Positions 25,344 through 34,730 of a stretch of DNA of 64,000 nt are shown here, in pieces (position 1 is the first letter of the stretch; each line of letters opens with the position of its first letter). Below the pieces are notes generated by a model. The model did no database searches and had not been told where the DNA came from. It saw nothing but the letters and a program-made list of their open reading frames with translations. The translations under genes were made by a program, and so were the position numbers. The DNA comes from Polaribacter sp. Hel1_85 (GTDB taxonomy: Bacteria; Bacteroidota; Bacteroidia; Flavobacteriales; Flavobacteriaceae): the NCBI RefSeq assembly GCF_000766795.1, contig NZ_JPDS01000002.1:1369001-1433000 (forward strand), read 5' to 3'.

Positions 25344-25859
25344 ATGACATTAGAAATCATCATATTTATCGCAGCAATTTTATTTGGAGTTGTTATTTAT
25401 TGGCGAGAATCTCAAGGAAATAAAATCTATAGATTTTTTAATAAAATAATGAATTCAGAAGAATTACAAATGAAACCAACAGATAAAAAAGGGTTTGTTT
25501 TTAAGCAAAACTTAATTTTAAGATTGGTTTATATTGCTGCTTTTTTTCTAGTTGGAATTTTAATTATTCAATTTTTAATTCCAATAAATTACACTACAAT
25601 TTCATTATTTGCATCTATGATTGTTGGAACTTTAATAGGAACCTATATTGCAGGAGCTATATTTAAATCGTCAGAAATTATAGAAGAACAATCAGATGCT
25701 ATTGAAGAAAAATTTGATGAAGTTATAGAAAAAGGAAAAGATTTTATTGAAGATTTGCAAACAAAAGATGCAGAAGATGTAAAGCTTCCAAAAGAAGCAC
25801 CTAAAGCAGAAACCAAAAGTGCAAGAGAAAGATTAAAGGATAAAGGATTTTTGAAATAA
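25344..25859 (+). CDS. Small membrane protein with acidic helical tail, AAA+ operon
   Basis: A 171-residue membrane protein. One TM helix starts at residue 3 (LEIIIFIAAILFGVVIYW). Two more lie near 53-72 and 77-101, the last with a G-T-x-I-G-T-Y-I-A-G pattern. Residues 108-171 form a charged amphipathic helix that would face the cytosol (EEQSDAIEEKFDEVIEKGKDF), like the amphipathic tails of phage-shock or Slp-type adaptor proteins. Family not recognised. Position suggests that it anchors the soluble operon products at the inner membrane. Confidence 0.65.
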   Translation: MTLEIIIFIAAILFGVVIYWRESQGNKIYRFFNKIMNSEELQMKPTDKKGFVFKQNLILRLVYIAAFFLVGILIIQFLIPINYTTISLFASMIVGTLIGTYIAGAIFKSSEIIEEQSDAIEEKFDEVIEKGKDFIEDLQTKDAEDVKLPKEAPKAETKSARERLKDKGFLK

Positions 25860-25960
25860 AGAGTAAACAGTAGCAGTTTTCAGTTAGAAGATAAAAACAA
25901 ATTAAACACAGTTACTCACGCTGCAAGTTTCCTCCCTTTGGGAGGATTAAGGTGGGCTTA
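25859..25960. repeat. Composite intergenic repeat: CAGT arm plus CCTCCC/GGGAGG palindrome
   Basis: The first part (25859-25890) carries another CAGT-type arm. The second part holds GTTACTCACGCTGCAAG and CCTCCCTTTGGGAGG (25931-25945), followed by ATTAAGGTGGGCTT. This last motif is one that recurs in intergenic spaces of many flavobacteria. It abuts the start of the next gene and contributes an in-frame GTG that I judge not to be the real start. Confidence 0.65.
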
Positions 25961-25963
25961 TTT

Positions 25964-27655
25964 ATGTTAAAAAATTATTGGAATAAAGGATCAAAACAAA
26001 AGAAAAGAGTCATACTATTTAGTATAATTTTAATTGGATTATTGTTCTTTTTAAGAGACGATTATCAGCCAGCATTATTATTTATTAGAAAATTTATTTT
26101 CATCATAGTATTGTGCTCTTTTTTATTGTTTTTAGGATTGAGAAACTTTAGAAAATCTGCAAGTACTGGTAAAAGAATCGGAATTTTATTTTTCTTATCG
26201 CTCTTTTTTGGGGTTTTATATTATGTAGGTTGGAGTATGAATTTCTACGATTATATGAAAACATATAATGTTTTTAACGATTTAAATAAAGTAGAAATTA
26301 GCGAATTACCTTTAACTCAAAACGAAAGAATTCAGCCTTTAAGAAATATTTTTTCAATGGCAAATGAATCTGTAGGAGAAACAAAAGATGTTTCATTGCC
26401 TCATTTAGTTAGGGTTGATGGAAAAAATCAATGGACAATGGCAATTCAGCCAACAGAAAAATATGTTTGGCAAGGAATTAAAGACAATACAGAAGAAGTT
26501 TTTTCTGTATCTAGTACAACACCATTTCCGCGTTTTTCATCAGAAAATAGAATTCCAGTTACATTTTCTATTGGAGAATCTTTAAAATTTAGTAGAAATA
26601 CCTACAATGCAGTTGTACAACGTTTAAATCCATGGATGTTGTTCAATTACCAACCAAGTGACACCTATTACATGAAAAATGATAAAGGTGCTTGGGTAGA
26701 GGTGGTAAGTTTAATAAGATGGAAAGGTTTCTTTTTTCCTTATCCAACTTTTGGAGGTGTAATGGTTATAGAAAACGGAGAACATGATATTAAAGATTAT
26801 TTAGAAAGAATTACCATTGGTAAAGGAACTTATATTTCTCCATCAGAAATGAAAAACTATGCTTATTTAACAAAGCAAAATACCTTATCAGAAAGAGTTT
26901 CACGTTTGCAAGCAGAAAGCTTAAAATTTTTAGCAGGTTTTTCAGATCCATTACCTTGGAATATGGAAAGTGCTGTAAAAATTCCAGAAGCTCCAAAAGA
27001 TCAAAATGCACAACCTTATGTTACAGATTTTAATTTTTCAGATTCAAAAACAGACGCTTTTAGCGGTTTATATCATTGGTTTGGTTTAGAGCCTGTTGGT
27101 AGCGAAAGAACAAGTTTAAGTTACAGCGTTTTTATTCCTGCAGATGGTACAGATAAGTTGTATTATTACGATCATGCATCAAAAAAACAAGGTTATGCTG
27201 GTGTTTCTGCAATGCCTTTAAAAGTAAAAGAATCTAAAAAAGAATACGATTGGAACTCGAATACACCTGTAGAATTTAGACCATATATTAAAGAAATTGC
27301 GGGTAGAAAACGTATGTTCTTTTTAGGAACTGTTTCTACAATAAGTGCCAACAATCCAGAACAATTTGATGGTTCTGCAACACCAGATTTGGCTTTGGTA
27401 GATAGCGAATATAGAGATGTAGTTTGGATCAACGCTAAAAAACCAAGTACTTGGAATGAAGAGGTGTATAATCAATTAAACGAAGCTTGGAGAACAAGTG
27501 AAGGGTCAAATATTTATTTCGAAAAAGAGCATACAGTTTTAGAGAAAAACCAACAAATTTTAGACTCTATAAAGCTGTTAACTAAGCAAGAAAAGAAACG
27601 TCAAGAAATAGAAAAACTTCAGAAGCAAATAGATTCTATTAAAAATAATCAGTAG
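25964..27655 (+). CDS. Large membrane-anchored protein, last gene of the AAA+ operon
   Basis: A 563-residue protein, taking the ATG at 25964 and not the GTG at 25952 that lies in a repeat. Three TM helices fall near residues 16-32, 42-62 and 72-92. The remainder is one large domain with strands and aromatics (WMLFNYQPSDTYYMKNDKGAW near 231-251; FPYPTFGGVMVIE near 265), then a C-terminal helix of basic/acidic heptads ending in QKQIDSIKNNQ. I see no enzyme motif. The topology would place the large domain on one face of the inner membrane, with the coiled coil as a possible contact for the soluble components. Confidence 0.7.
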   Translation: MLKNYWNKGSKQKKRVILFSIILIGLLFFLRDDYQPALLFIRKFIFIIVLCSFLLFLGLRNFRKSASTGKRIGILFFLSLFFGVLYYVGWSMNFYDYMKTYNVFNDLNKVEISELPLTQNERIQPLRNIFSMANESVGETKDVSLPHLVRVDGKNQWTMAIQPTEKYVWQGIKDNTEEVFSVSSTTPFPRFSSENRIPVTFSIGESLKFSRNTYNAVVQRLNPWMLFNYQPSDTYYMKNDKGAWVEVVSLIRWKGFFFPYPTFGGVMVIENGEHDIKDYLERITIGKGTYISPSEMKNYAYLTKQNTLSERVSRLQAESLKFLAGFSDPLPWNMESAVKIPEAPKDQNAQPYVTDFNFSDSKTDAFSGLYHWFGLEPVGSERTSLSYSVFIPADGTDKLYYYDHASKKQGYAGVSAMPLKVKESKKEYDWNSNTPVEFRPYIKEIAGRKRMFFLGTVSTISANNPEQFDGSATPDLALVDSEYRDVVWINAKKPSTWNEEVYNQLNEAWRTSEGSNIYFEKEHTVLEKNQQILDSIKLLTKQEKKRQEIEKLQKQIDSIKNNQ

Positions 27656-27660
27656 TCAGT

Positions 27661-27800
27661 GCTAATTTTATTTCAGGATGTCATCTTGAGCGCAGTCGAA
27701 AGATTTGTAGCTATTTCCTGCTTTCACTACTCGCTTTTTTCGTTCCTCAAAAGAGCTCAAACAAGTCGTTCAATCAGGGCTAAACTCGTTTGCTAACTTT
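27661..27800. repeat. Composite dispersed repeat
   Basis: Two recognisable units sit here. The first, 27671-27706, includes TGTCATCTTGAGCGCAGTCG, a widespread Bacteroidota intergenic repeat. The second, 27709-27792, begins CTATTTCCTGCTTTCACTA and ends GTCGTTCAATCAGGGCTAA; it shares this edge architecture with the repeat at 51617-51764. There is no open gene in the 314 bp between 27655 and 27970 apart from these and the promoter. Confidence 0.65.
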
Positions 27801-27915
27801 TAGAATATTAGAGTAAGCCTTTGTTTTTTATGTTTCTATGTGTTTTAATAATTTAGAAAAATACATAGCTCTTTTTTTAAAAGAATTGATTTATGTTTCC
27901 TTGGATTTATTTTCC

Positions 27916-27946
27916 TTGGTAAATAAATTTTTATTTTGTAACTTTG
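27916..27946 (+). promoter_or_regulatory. Flavobacterial promoter of the DoxX-OsmC-MarR-pirin operon
   Basis: TTG (27916-27918) and TAACTTTG (27939-27946) are separated by 20 bp, matching the Bacteroidota -33/-7 consensus TTG-N(~20)-TAnnTTTG. The DoxX start codon is 23 bp downstream, giving a short leader. Confidence 0.7.
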
Positions 27947-27969
27947 TCTAGAATTTAAAAACATTCAAG

Positions 27970-28329
27970 ATGAAAACAACTAAAATTATTTACTACGTTT
28001 CTACAGGATTATTAACTTTATTAATGCTTTTTTCTGCAGGAATGTACTTCTTCAATCATGCAGAAGTAGCAAGTATGTTTTCCAATTTTGGATATCCAAC
28101 CTATATAATTTATCCTTATGCAATTGCAAAAATATTAGGTTTGGTTGCTTTATGGTTTGTTGTTAATAAAACAATAAAAGAATGGGCGTATGCAGGTTTT
28201 TTCTTCGCTTTTATATTTGCTTTTTTTGCACATATAATGATTAGTGATGGAGAACAAATGGGAGCAATATTGGCAATGATTCTATTAATTACATCTTATA
28301 TAACAAATAAAAAAATTACAAATGGATAA
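27970..28329 (+). CDS. DoxX family membrane protein
   Basis: A 119-residue protein with four TM helices (about 7-25, 42-64, 71-91, 96-113). It shows the DoxX pattern FSAGMYFFNH...F.NFGYPTYIIYPYAIAKILGLVALW. DoxX-type proteins often accompany redox and detoxification genes. It is first in a five-gene operon (OsmC, flavin reductase, MarR, pirin) and its stop overlaps the OsmC start by 8 bp. Confidence 0.8.
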   Translation: MKTTKIIYYVSTGLLTLLMLFSAGMYFFNHAEVASMFSNFGYPTYIIYPYAIAKILGLVALWFVVNKTIKEWAYAGFFFAFIFAFFAHIMISDGEQMGAILAMILLITSYITNKKITNG

Positions 28330-28729
28330 AGTTAAAAACGCTGAGGTAGTTTTATCAAATAAAAACTATTTAGCAGAAGCAAAAACAAGAAATCATTTTT
28401 TAACAATAGATGAACCTGTAGCTTCTGGAGGTGATGATAATGGTCCAACTCCAGTAGAATACCTACTTACAGCAATAGGTGGTTGCGTGTCAATTACTTT
28501 AAGAATGTATGCAGAAAGAAAGGGTTGGGACGTTGGTAAAATAACCGTCAATGTTTTTCAAAAGGAAGAGCAAACTTCAGAAGGAATTAAAAAATGGTTG
28601 GAAGAAGATATTTCTTTCGAAAAAGAAATTACAGAAGATCAAAAGAAAAGGCTGTTGGTTATTGCAGGAAAATGTCCTGTTGCTAAAATGGTAAAAGGAG
28701 AAACTTTAATTGAATCAAAAATTATTTAA
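28322..28729 (+). CDS. OsmC family peroxiredoxin-like protein
   Basis: A 135-residue OsmC/Ohr-fold protein. The family thiol peroxidase motif is visible as GGCVSITLRMYAERKG near residue 51, and the second Cys lies in VIAGKCPVAKMVKG near 116-121. These two Cys reduce organic hydroperoxides in the family. The start lies inside the DoxX stop region. Together with its neighbours it suggests defence against peroxides or electrophiles. Confidence 0.87.
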   Translation: MDKVKNAEVVLSNKNYLAEAKTRNHFLTIDEPVASGGDDNGPTPVEYLLTAIGGCVSITLRMYAERKGWDVGKITVNVFQKEEQTSEGIKKWLEEDISFEKEITEDQKKRLLVIAGKCPVAKMVKGETLIESKII

Positions 28730-28730
28730 A

Positions 28731-29264
28731 ATGAAAAAAGTATTAGCATTTGCAGGAAGTACGAGTTCTACTTCTATTAATAAAAAATTAGCAATATTTG
28801 CTGCAGAAAATCTAGAAAACACTTCTTTTGATGTAATTGATTTAAGAGATTTTACTTTACCAATTTTTAGTGAAGATGAAGAAAAAAATGGTTTTCCAGA
28901 AGCTGTAAAGAAATTTACTTCTTTGTTAGATAATTATGATGGTTTTATCCTATCATTAGCAGAGCATAATGGTTCTTACGCTGCCGCTTTTAAAAATATT
29001 TTTGATTGGAGTTCAAGAATTGAAGGAAAAATTTTTAGAGATAAACCTTTGTTATTAATGGCAACTTCTCCTGGAGGAATGGGAGGTAAATTTGTTTTAG
29101 CTGCTGGAGAACAAAGATTTTCAAGACAAGGAGCAAAAGAATTAATTACGTATTCTTTACCTAACTTTTATGACAATTTTAAAGAAGGTAAAATAATAAA
29201 TGAAGATTTATTGGCTTCTTTGAAAGTGCAAGTAAATTTATTTGAGAAAGCAGTAAATCAGTAA
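28731..29264 (+). CDS. NADPH-dependent FMN reductase
   Basis: A 177-residue flavodoxin-like reductase, started at the ATG at 28731 because the upstream TTG lies in the OsmC gene. FMN-phosphate loop AGSTSSTSINKKL is near residue 7-19; the isoalloxazine-contact region LAEHNGSYAAAFKNIFDW is near 78-95; and the SPGGMGG turn is near 117. Such enzymes reduce quinones, azo compounds or flavins with NAD(P)H. It has 1-2 bp spacing to its neighbours. Confidence 0.87.
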   Translation: MKKVLAFAGSTSSTSINKKLAIFAAENLENTSFDVIDLRDFTLPIFSEDEEKNGFPEAVKKFTSLLDNYDGFILSLAEHNGSYAAAFKNIFDWSSRIEGKIFRDKPLLLMATSPGGMGGKFVLAAGEQRFSRQGAKELITYSLPNFYDNFKEGKIINEDLLASLKVQVNLFEKAVNQ

Positions 29265-29266
29265 AA

Positions 29267-29704
29267 ATGGGTGATATTTCTAAAGACATAAAATCGAAGT
29301 TTGTTAGTAATAAAGTAAAGGCATTAATCAATATAAAATATACTGCAAATTGGTTAAGTAGCAAAGAAACTGAGTTTTTTAAACCTTATGGAATTTCTCC
29401 ACAACAATATAATATACTTCGAATTTTACGTGGAGCAAAAGACAAAATTAAGGTACAAATTGTTAAAGATAGAATGATTGAAAGAGCGCCAAATGCAACA
29501 CGTTTAATGGATAAATTATGTGATAAAAATTTAATTGAAAGAGAGCGTTGTGATCATGATAGGAGAGTAGTATATGTAAAAATCACAAAACCTGGTTTAG
29601 AATTATTATCAACAATCGATGATTATAAAAATATTTCTTTTTTAGACAATTTGTCTGATGATGAAGCAGTTATATTGAGTGATTTATTAGATAAAATAAG
29701 ATAA
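29267..29704 (+). CDS. MarR family transcriptional regulator
   Basis: A 145-residue winged-helix regulator. Helices NWLSSKETEFFKPYGISPQQYNIL (partly quoted) lead to the wing segment ERERCDHDRRVVYVKIT near 90-106, with the MarR-type DxRxxx(V/L)xxT signature. It lies between the flavin reductase and pirin genes and probably controls this operon, and perhaps the palindrome-linked fadH gene downstream, in response to an electrophile or phenolic ligand. No Cys sensor is obvious in the helices. Confidence 0.88.
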   Translation: MGDISKDIKSKFVSNKVKALINIKYTANWLSSKETEFFKPYGISPQQYNILRILRGAKDKIKVQIVKDRMIERAPNATRLMDKLCDKNLIERERCDHDRRVVYVKITKPGLELLSTIDDYKNISFLDNLSDDEAVILSDLLDKIR

Positions 29705-29706
29705 TT

Positions 29707-30423
29707 ATGAAAAAAATAATTCATACAGCAACCTCAAGAGGTCATGCAGATCATGGTTGGTTACAGGCAAATCATTCATTTAGTTTTGCTAATTTTTATG
29801 ATCCAAACAGAACACATTTTGGAGCGTTAAGAGTTTTAAATGATGATTTAATTGCTCCAAGCATGGGTTTTGGAACACATCCTCACGATAATATGGAAAT
29901 TATTACAATTCCGTTAAAAGGTGTTTTAAAGCATAAAGATAATATGGCAAATGATTGGATTCCTGTTTTACCAGGAGAAGTTCAAGTAATGTCTGCAGGA
30001 ACAGGTGTATATCATTCAGAAATAAATGGTTCTGCAACAGAACATTTAAGTTTGTTCCAATTATGGGTAATTCCAGAAAAAAATGGTGTAGAACCAAGAT
30101 ATGACCAAAAGGAATTTGATGTTAGTGACAGGGGAAATAAATTACAAATATTAGTAAGTTCGTTTAATTCTGATGATGAAAATAGTTTAAAAATACACCA
30201 AGATGCTCAAATCTCTAGAATAGATTTAGAGGAAAATCAAAGTTTTAAATATAAATTAAAATCTAAGAAACATGGTGTTTACATAATGACAATTTCTGGC
30301 AGCTTTACTATTGGTGAAACAAAAATGAGTTCTAGAGATGCTATAGGAGTTTATGAAACAGATAGTTTTACGATCAATACTTCATCTAGTTCAGAATTAT
30401 TACTAATAGAAGTACCTATGTAG
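29707..30423 (+). CDS. Pirin family protein
   Basis: A 238-residue bicupin. The N-terminal pirin signature is visible as HADHGWLQANHSFSFANFYDP near residue 13-33, followed by GFGTHPHDNMEIITIPL, whose His residues and Glu bind the metal. A second, degenerate cupin makes up the C-terminal half. Bacterial pirins of this YhaK/YhhW type include quercetin dioxygenases. Its association with a MarR regulator and flavin reductase fits phenolic or electrophile handling. A terminator follows. Confidence 0.9.
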   Translation: MKKIIHTATSRGHADHGWLQANHSFSFANFYDPNRTHFGALRVLNDDLIAPSMGFGTHPHDNMEIITIPLKGVLKHKDNMANDWIPVLPGEVQVMSAGTGVYHSEINGSATEHLSLFQLWVIPEKNGVEPRYDQKEFDVSDRGNKLQILVSSFNSDDENSLKIHQDAQISRIDLEENQSFKYKLKSKKHGVYIMTISGSFTIGETKMSSRDAIGVYETDSFTINTSSSSELLLIEVPM

Positions 30424-30448
30424 AAATCATTTTTATAAAATAATTTAG

Positions 30449-30479
30449 ACCTCAAAGAATCATTTCTTTGAGGTTTTTT
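30449..30479 (+). terminator. Terminator after the pirin gene
   Basis: The arms ACCTCAAAGAA and TTCTTTGAGGT are followed by six T's, 25 bp after the pirin stop codon. Confidence 0.88.
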
Positions 30480-30494
30480 CTTTCCAAAAAATAA

Positions 30495-32570
<2,076 letters not shown>

Positions 32571-32663
32571 TTATTTTTAGTGTTATTAAACTAAAATAAT
32601 TTGCAAGTTTTTTAGAATAGTTGCATCTAAACAAATAGTGTTTATCTCAAAATAATATCAATA

Positions 32664-33245
32664 ATGAAGAATGTAATTTTTATTGTAATAACTTTTTTAT
32701 CTTTTAATGTTTTTGCTCAACCTCCAGGAGGAGGTGGTAGAAGGCAACAAGGCCAATCTCCACAATCAAATCAAACACAAAAAGAAGTGAAATTTAATGC
32801 TAGTAATATGGCTGGTGTTTTTTATTACGACATAAAAGAAGTAATCAAGAAAACTAAGGTTAAAGGAGATAATAATCAGTTTTTAGTGAGTAAAGAATTG
32901 AAAAATTATAATTTTAAAGTGAAAGAGATTTCATTTTTAAATTCTAAAAAATTTACAGATTTGGATGTGGTAGTAAACTCGATTTCTAAAGGAGGTGACA
33001 TGGAAGCAAGAAAAAACCTAAGAAAAAAGGTAGATGAATTAATCAAACCTGTAAGAGATGATATTCATGAAATAGAAAAAGAGTTAAATGATAATTTAGA
33101 GAAAATTTTATCAGAAAAACAATTTAAAAAATGGTTGAAATATCAAAAGAAAAAGAAAGAAAGCTTTCAACCGAAAAGACCTCAAAATAACCAGAGACAA
33201 GGCCAGAGACAAATGCAGAATGGTGGAGGAATGAGAAGACAATAA
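32664..33245 (+). CDS. Secreted basic Gln/Gly/Arg-rich protein
   Basis: A 193-residue exported protein with a signal peptide (VITFLSFNVFAQ, cleavage near 18). A Gly/Arg/Gln-rich segment follows (PPGGGGRRQQGQ), then a central helical region (about 45-155) that resembles periplasmic Spy/CpxP-like helical proteins in its Lys/Glu-rich repeats (EKELNDNLEKILSEKQFKKWLKYQ). The tail is Gln/Arg-rich. No family is certain. It stands alone between fadH and lpxD, with its own terminator. Confidence 0.72.
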   Translation: MKNVIFIVITFLSFNVFAQPPGGGGRRQQGQSPQSNQTQKEVKFNASNMAGVFYYDIKEVIKKTKVKGDNNQFLVSKELKNYNFKVKEISFLNSKKFTDLDVVVNSISKGGDMEARKNLRKKVDELIKPVRDDIHEIEKELNDNLEKILSEKQFKKWLKYQKKKKESFQPKRPQNNQRQGQRQMQNGGGMRRQ

Positions 33246-33260
33246 AAGATTAACTTCATA

Positions 33261-33288
33261 AAAATCCTACTTAAGTAGGATTTTTTGT
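33261..33288 (+). terminator. Terminator of the secreted basic protein gene
   Basis: The perfect palindrome AAAATCCTAC TTAAGTAGGATTTT is followed by a T run, 16 bp after the stop codon. Confidence 0.88.
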
Positions 33289-33355
33289 TTCTAAGACTCA
33301 TCAAAAAAAGGTTAAAAATAAAAACGCTATTTTTAGCAAAACATAAAAACTATAT

Positions 33356-34348
33356 ATGAAATTATTTACTGCTCAAGAAATTACAACACTGATTAATGGT
33401 GAACTTATTGGAAATTGTAACGATCAAATAAATGCACCAGAACAAATTGAAAAAGCAGTAAAAGGCAATATTACTTTTATAGGAAATTCAAAATACGCAA
33501 AGTTATGGGAGAATTCTCAAGCAAGTATTGCTATTGTGTATGAAGGCATAAAAATAACTCCAGAAGAGAATAAAGCTTTTATAAAAGTAAAAAATCCTGA
33601 TTTGGCTATGGCAATTCTTTTAGAAGCATTTGAGCCAGAATCACCTTATTTTGAAACAGAAATTCATCCAACTGCAGTAATAGATAAAACCTCAAAATTA
33701 GGAAAAGGTTGTAAAATTGGTGCAAATTCTTATATAGGTAAAAATGTAGTTTTAGGAGATAATGTAACAATTTACCCAAATGTTTCTGTTTTTGATGATA
33801 CAACTATTGGAAATGAAACTGTCGTTTGGTCTGGAACAGTGATCAGAGAAAGAAGTATAATTGGAAGTCATTGTATTTTTCATACAAATGTTAGTATTGG
33901 TGCTGATGGTTTTGGATATAGACCAAGTAATGATGGCAGAGGTTTGGTTAAAATTATTCATATTGGAAATGTTGTAATTGGAAATGCAGTAGAAATTGGT
34001 GCTAATTCTTGTGTAGATCGTGGTAAGTTTAGCTCTACAATTTTGGGTGATGGTTGTAAGATTGATAATTTAGTTCAAATTGGACATAATTCTGTTTTAG
34101 GAAGATGCTGTATAATGGCAGGAAGTAGCGGTTTAGCAGGTTCTGTAACTCTTGGAGATGGAGTAATTATTGGAGGAAGTGCTTCTATAAAAGATCATGT
34201 TACTATTCATTCTGGAGCAAAAGTTGGTGCAGGATCTGGAGTTATTGCAGATGTTGCTGCTGGTAAAACAGTTGTTGGTTATCCAGCTTGTGATTCTAGA
34301 GAAAAAATGAAACAATGGGTTGCTTTACGAAAGCTTGCAAGAAATTAG
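33356..34348 (+). CDS. lpxD: UDP-3-O-acylglucosamine N-acyltransferase
   Basis: A 330-residue lipid A biosynthesis enzyme that adds the N-linked hydroxyacyl chain from acyl-ACP. The N-terminal uridine-binding domain covers about 1-95 (TFIGNSKYAKLW). A left-handed beta helix of hexapeptide repeats runs about 105-290. The catalytic His lies in LVQIGHNSVLG near 240, followed by AGSSGLAGSVTLGD. The C-terminal helix carries basic residues. Length and motifs match LpxD; it stands alone here rather than in the usual lpxD-lpxC-fabZ-lpxA cluster. Confidence 0.93.
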   Translation: MKLFTAQEITTLINGELIGNCNDQINAPEQIEKAVKGNITFIGNSKYAKLWENSQASIAIVYEGIKITPEENKAFIKVKNPDLAMAILLEAFEPESPYFETEIHPTAVIDKTSKLGKGCKIGANSYIGKNVVLGDNVTIYPNVSVFDDTTIGNETVVWSGTVIRERSIIGSHCIFHTNVSIGADGFGYRPSNDGRGLVKIIHIGNVVIGNAVEIGANSCVDRGKFSSTILGDGCKIDNLVQIGHNSVLGRCCIMAGSSGLAGSVTLGDGVIIGGSASIKDHVTIHSGAKVGAGSGVIADVAAGKTVVGYPACDSREKMKQWVALRKLARN

Positions 34349-34494
34349 TATTTAATTCATTTTATATAAAAATTTCAAATTTACGATTCAATATTTTATT
34401 TTTTTGGCATTATTACTCTCTTATGTATTAATTTAATAAGATTTTTTACCAAATAAATACGATATTTGCGAATCAAACTAACTAATTACGAATT

Positions 34495-34677
34495 ATGGGA
34501 ATGAATAAGAATACAGTGCTTGGATTGGCAACTTTAATAATGATAGTTGTAGGATTGGGACTAATAGCAATCGGTATTTTTAAATACAGAGAAGTTTCAG
34601 CATGGGGATTTGCAGCTGTTGGTGTTGGTTTTTTTGCAATTGCTTGGGTATTTAATGCCTTAAAAGGAAGAGTATAA
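34495..34677 (+). CDS. CAL67264-type small membrane protein
   Basis: A 60-residue membrane protein with two TM helices (about 9-27 and 34-55) and a short basic end. It matches in size and pattern (FKYREVSAWGFAAVGVGF) a conserved flavobacterial family annotated as CAL67264. Function is unknown. It lies 53 bp upstream of ettA, consistent with the arrangement I recall in related genomes. Confidence 0.78.
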   Translation: MGMNKNTVLGLATLIMIVVGLGLIAIGIFKYREVSAWGFAAVGVGFFAIAWVFNALKGRV

Positions 34678-34730
34678 CAAAGTCTACAGCTTTCAGTAGC
34701 ATTTTTTAAATTAAATACAATTATATTATA

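Noticed and set aside
25952..25963. GTG start of the large membrane protein
   Set aside because: The GTG lies in the GGTGGGCTTATT part of a dispersed repeat; the ATG at 25964 gives a normal N-terminus before the first TM helix.
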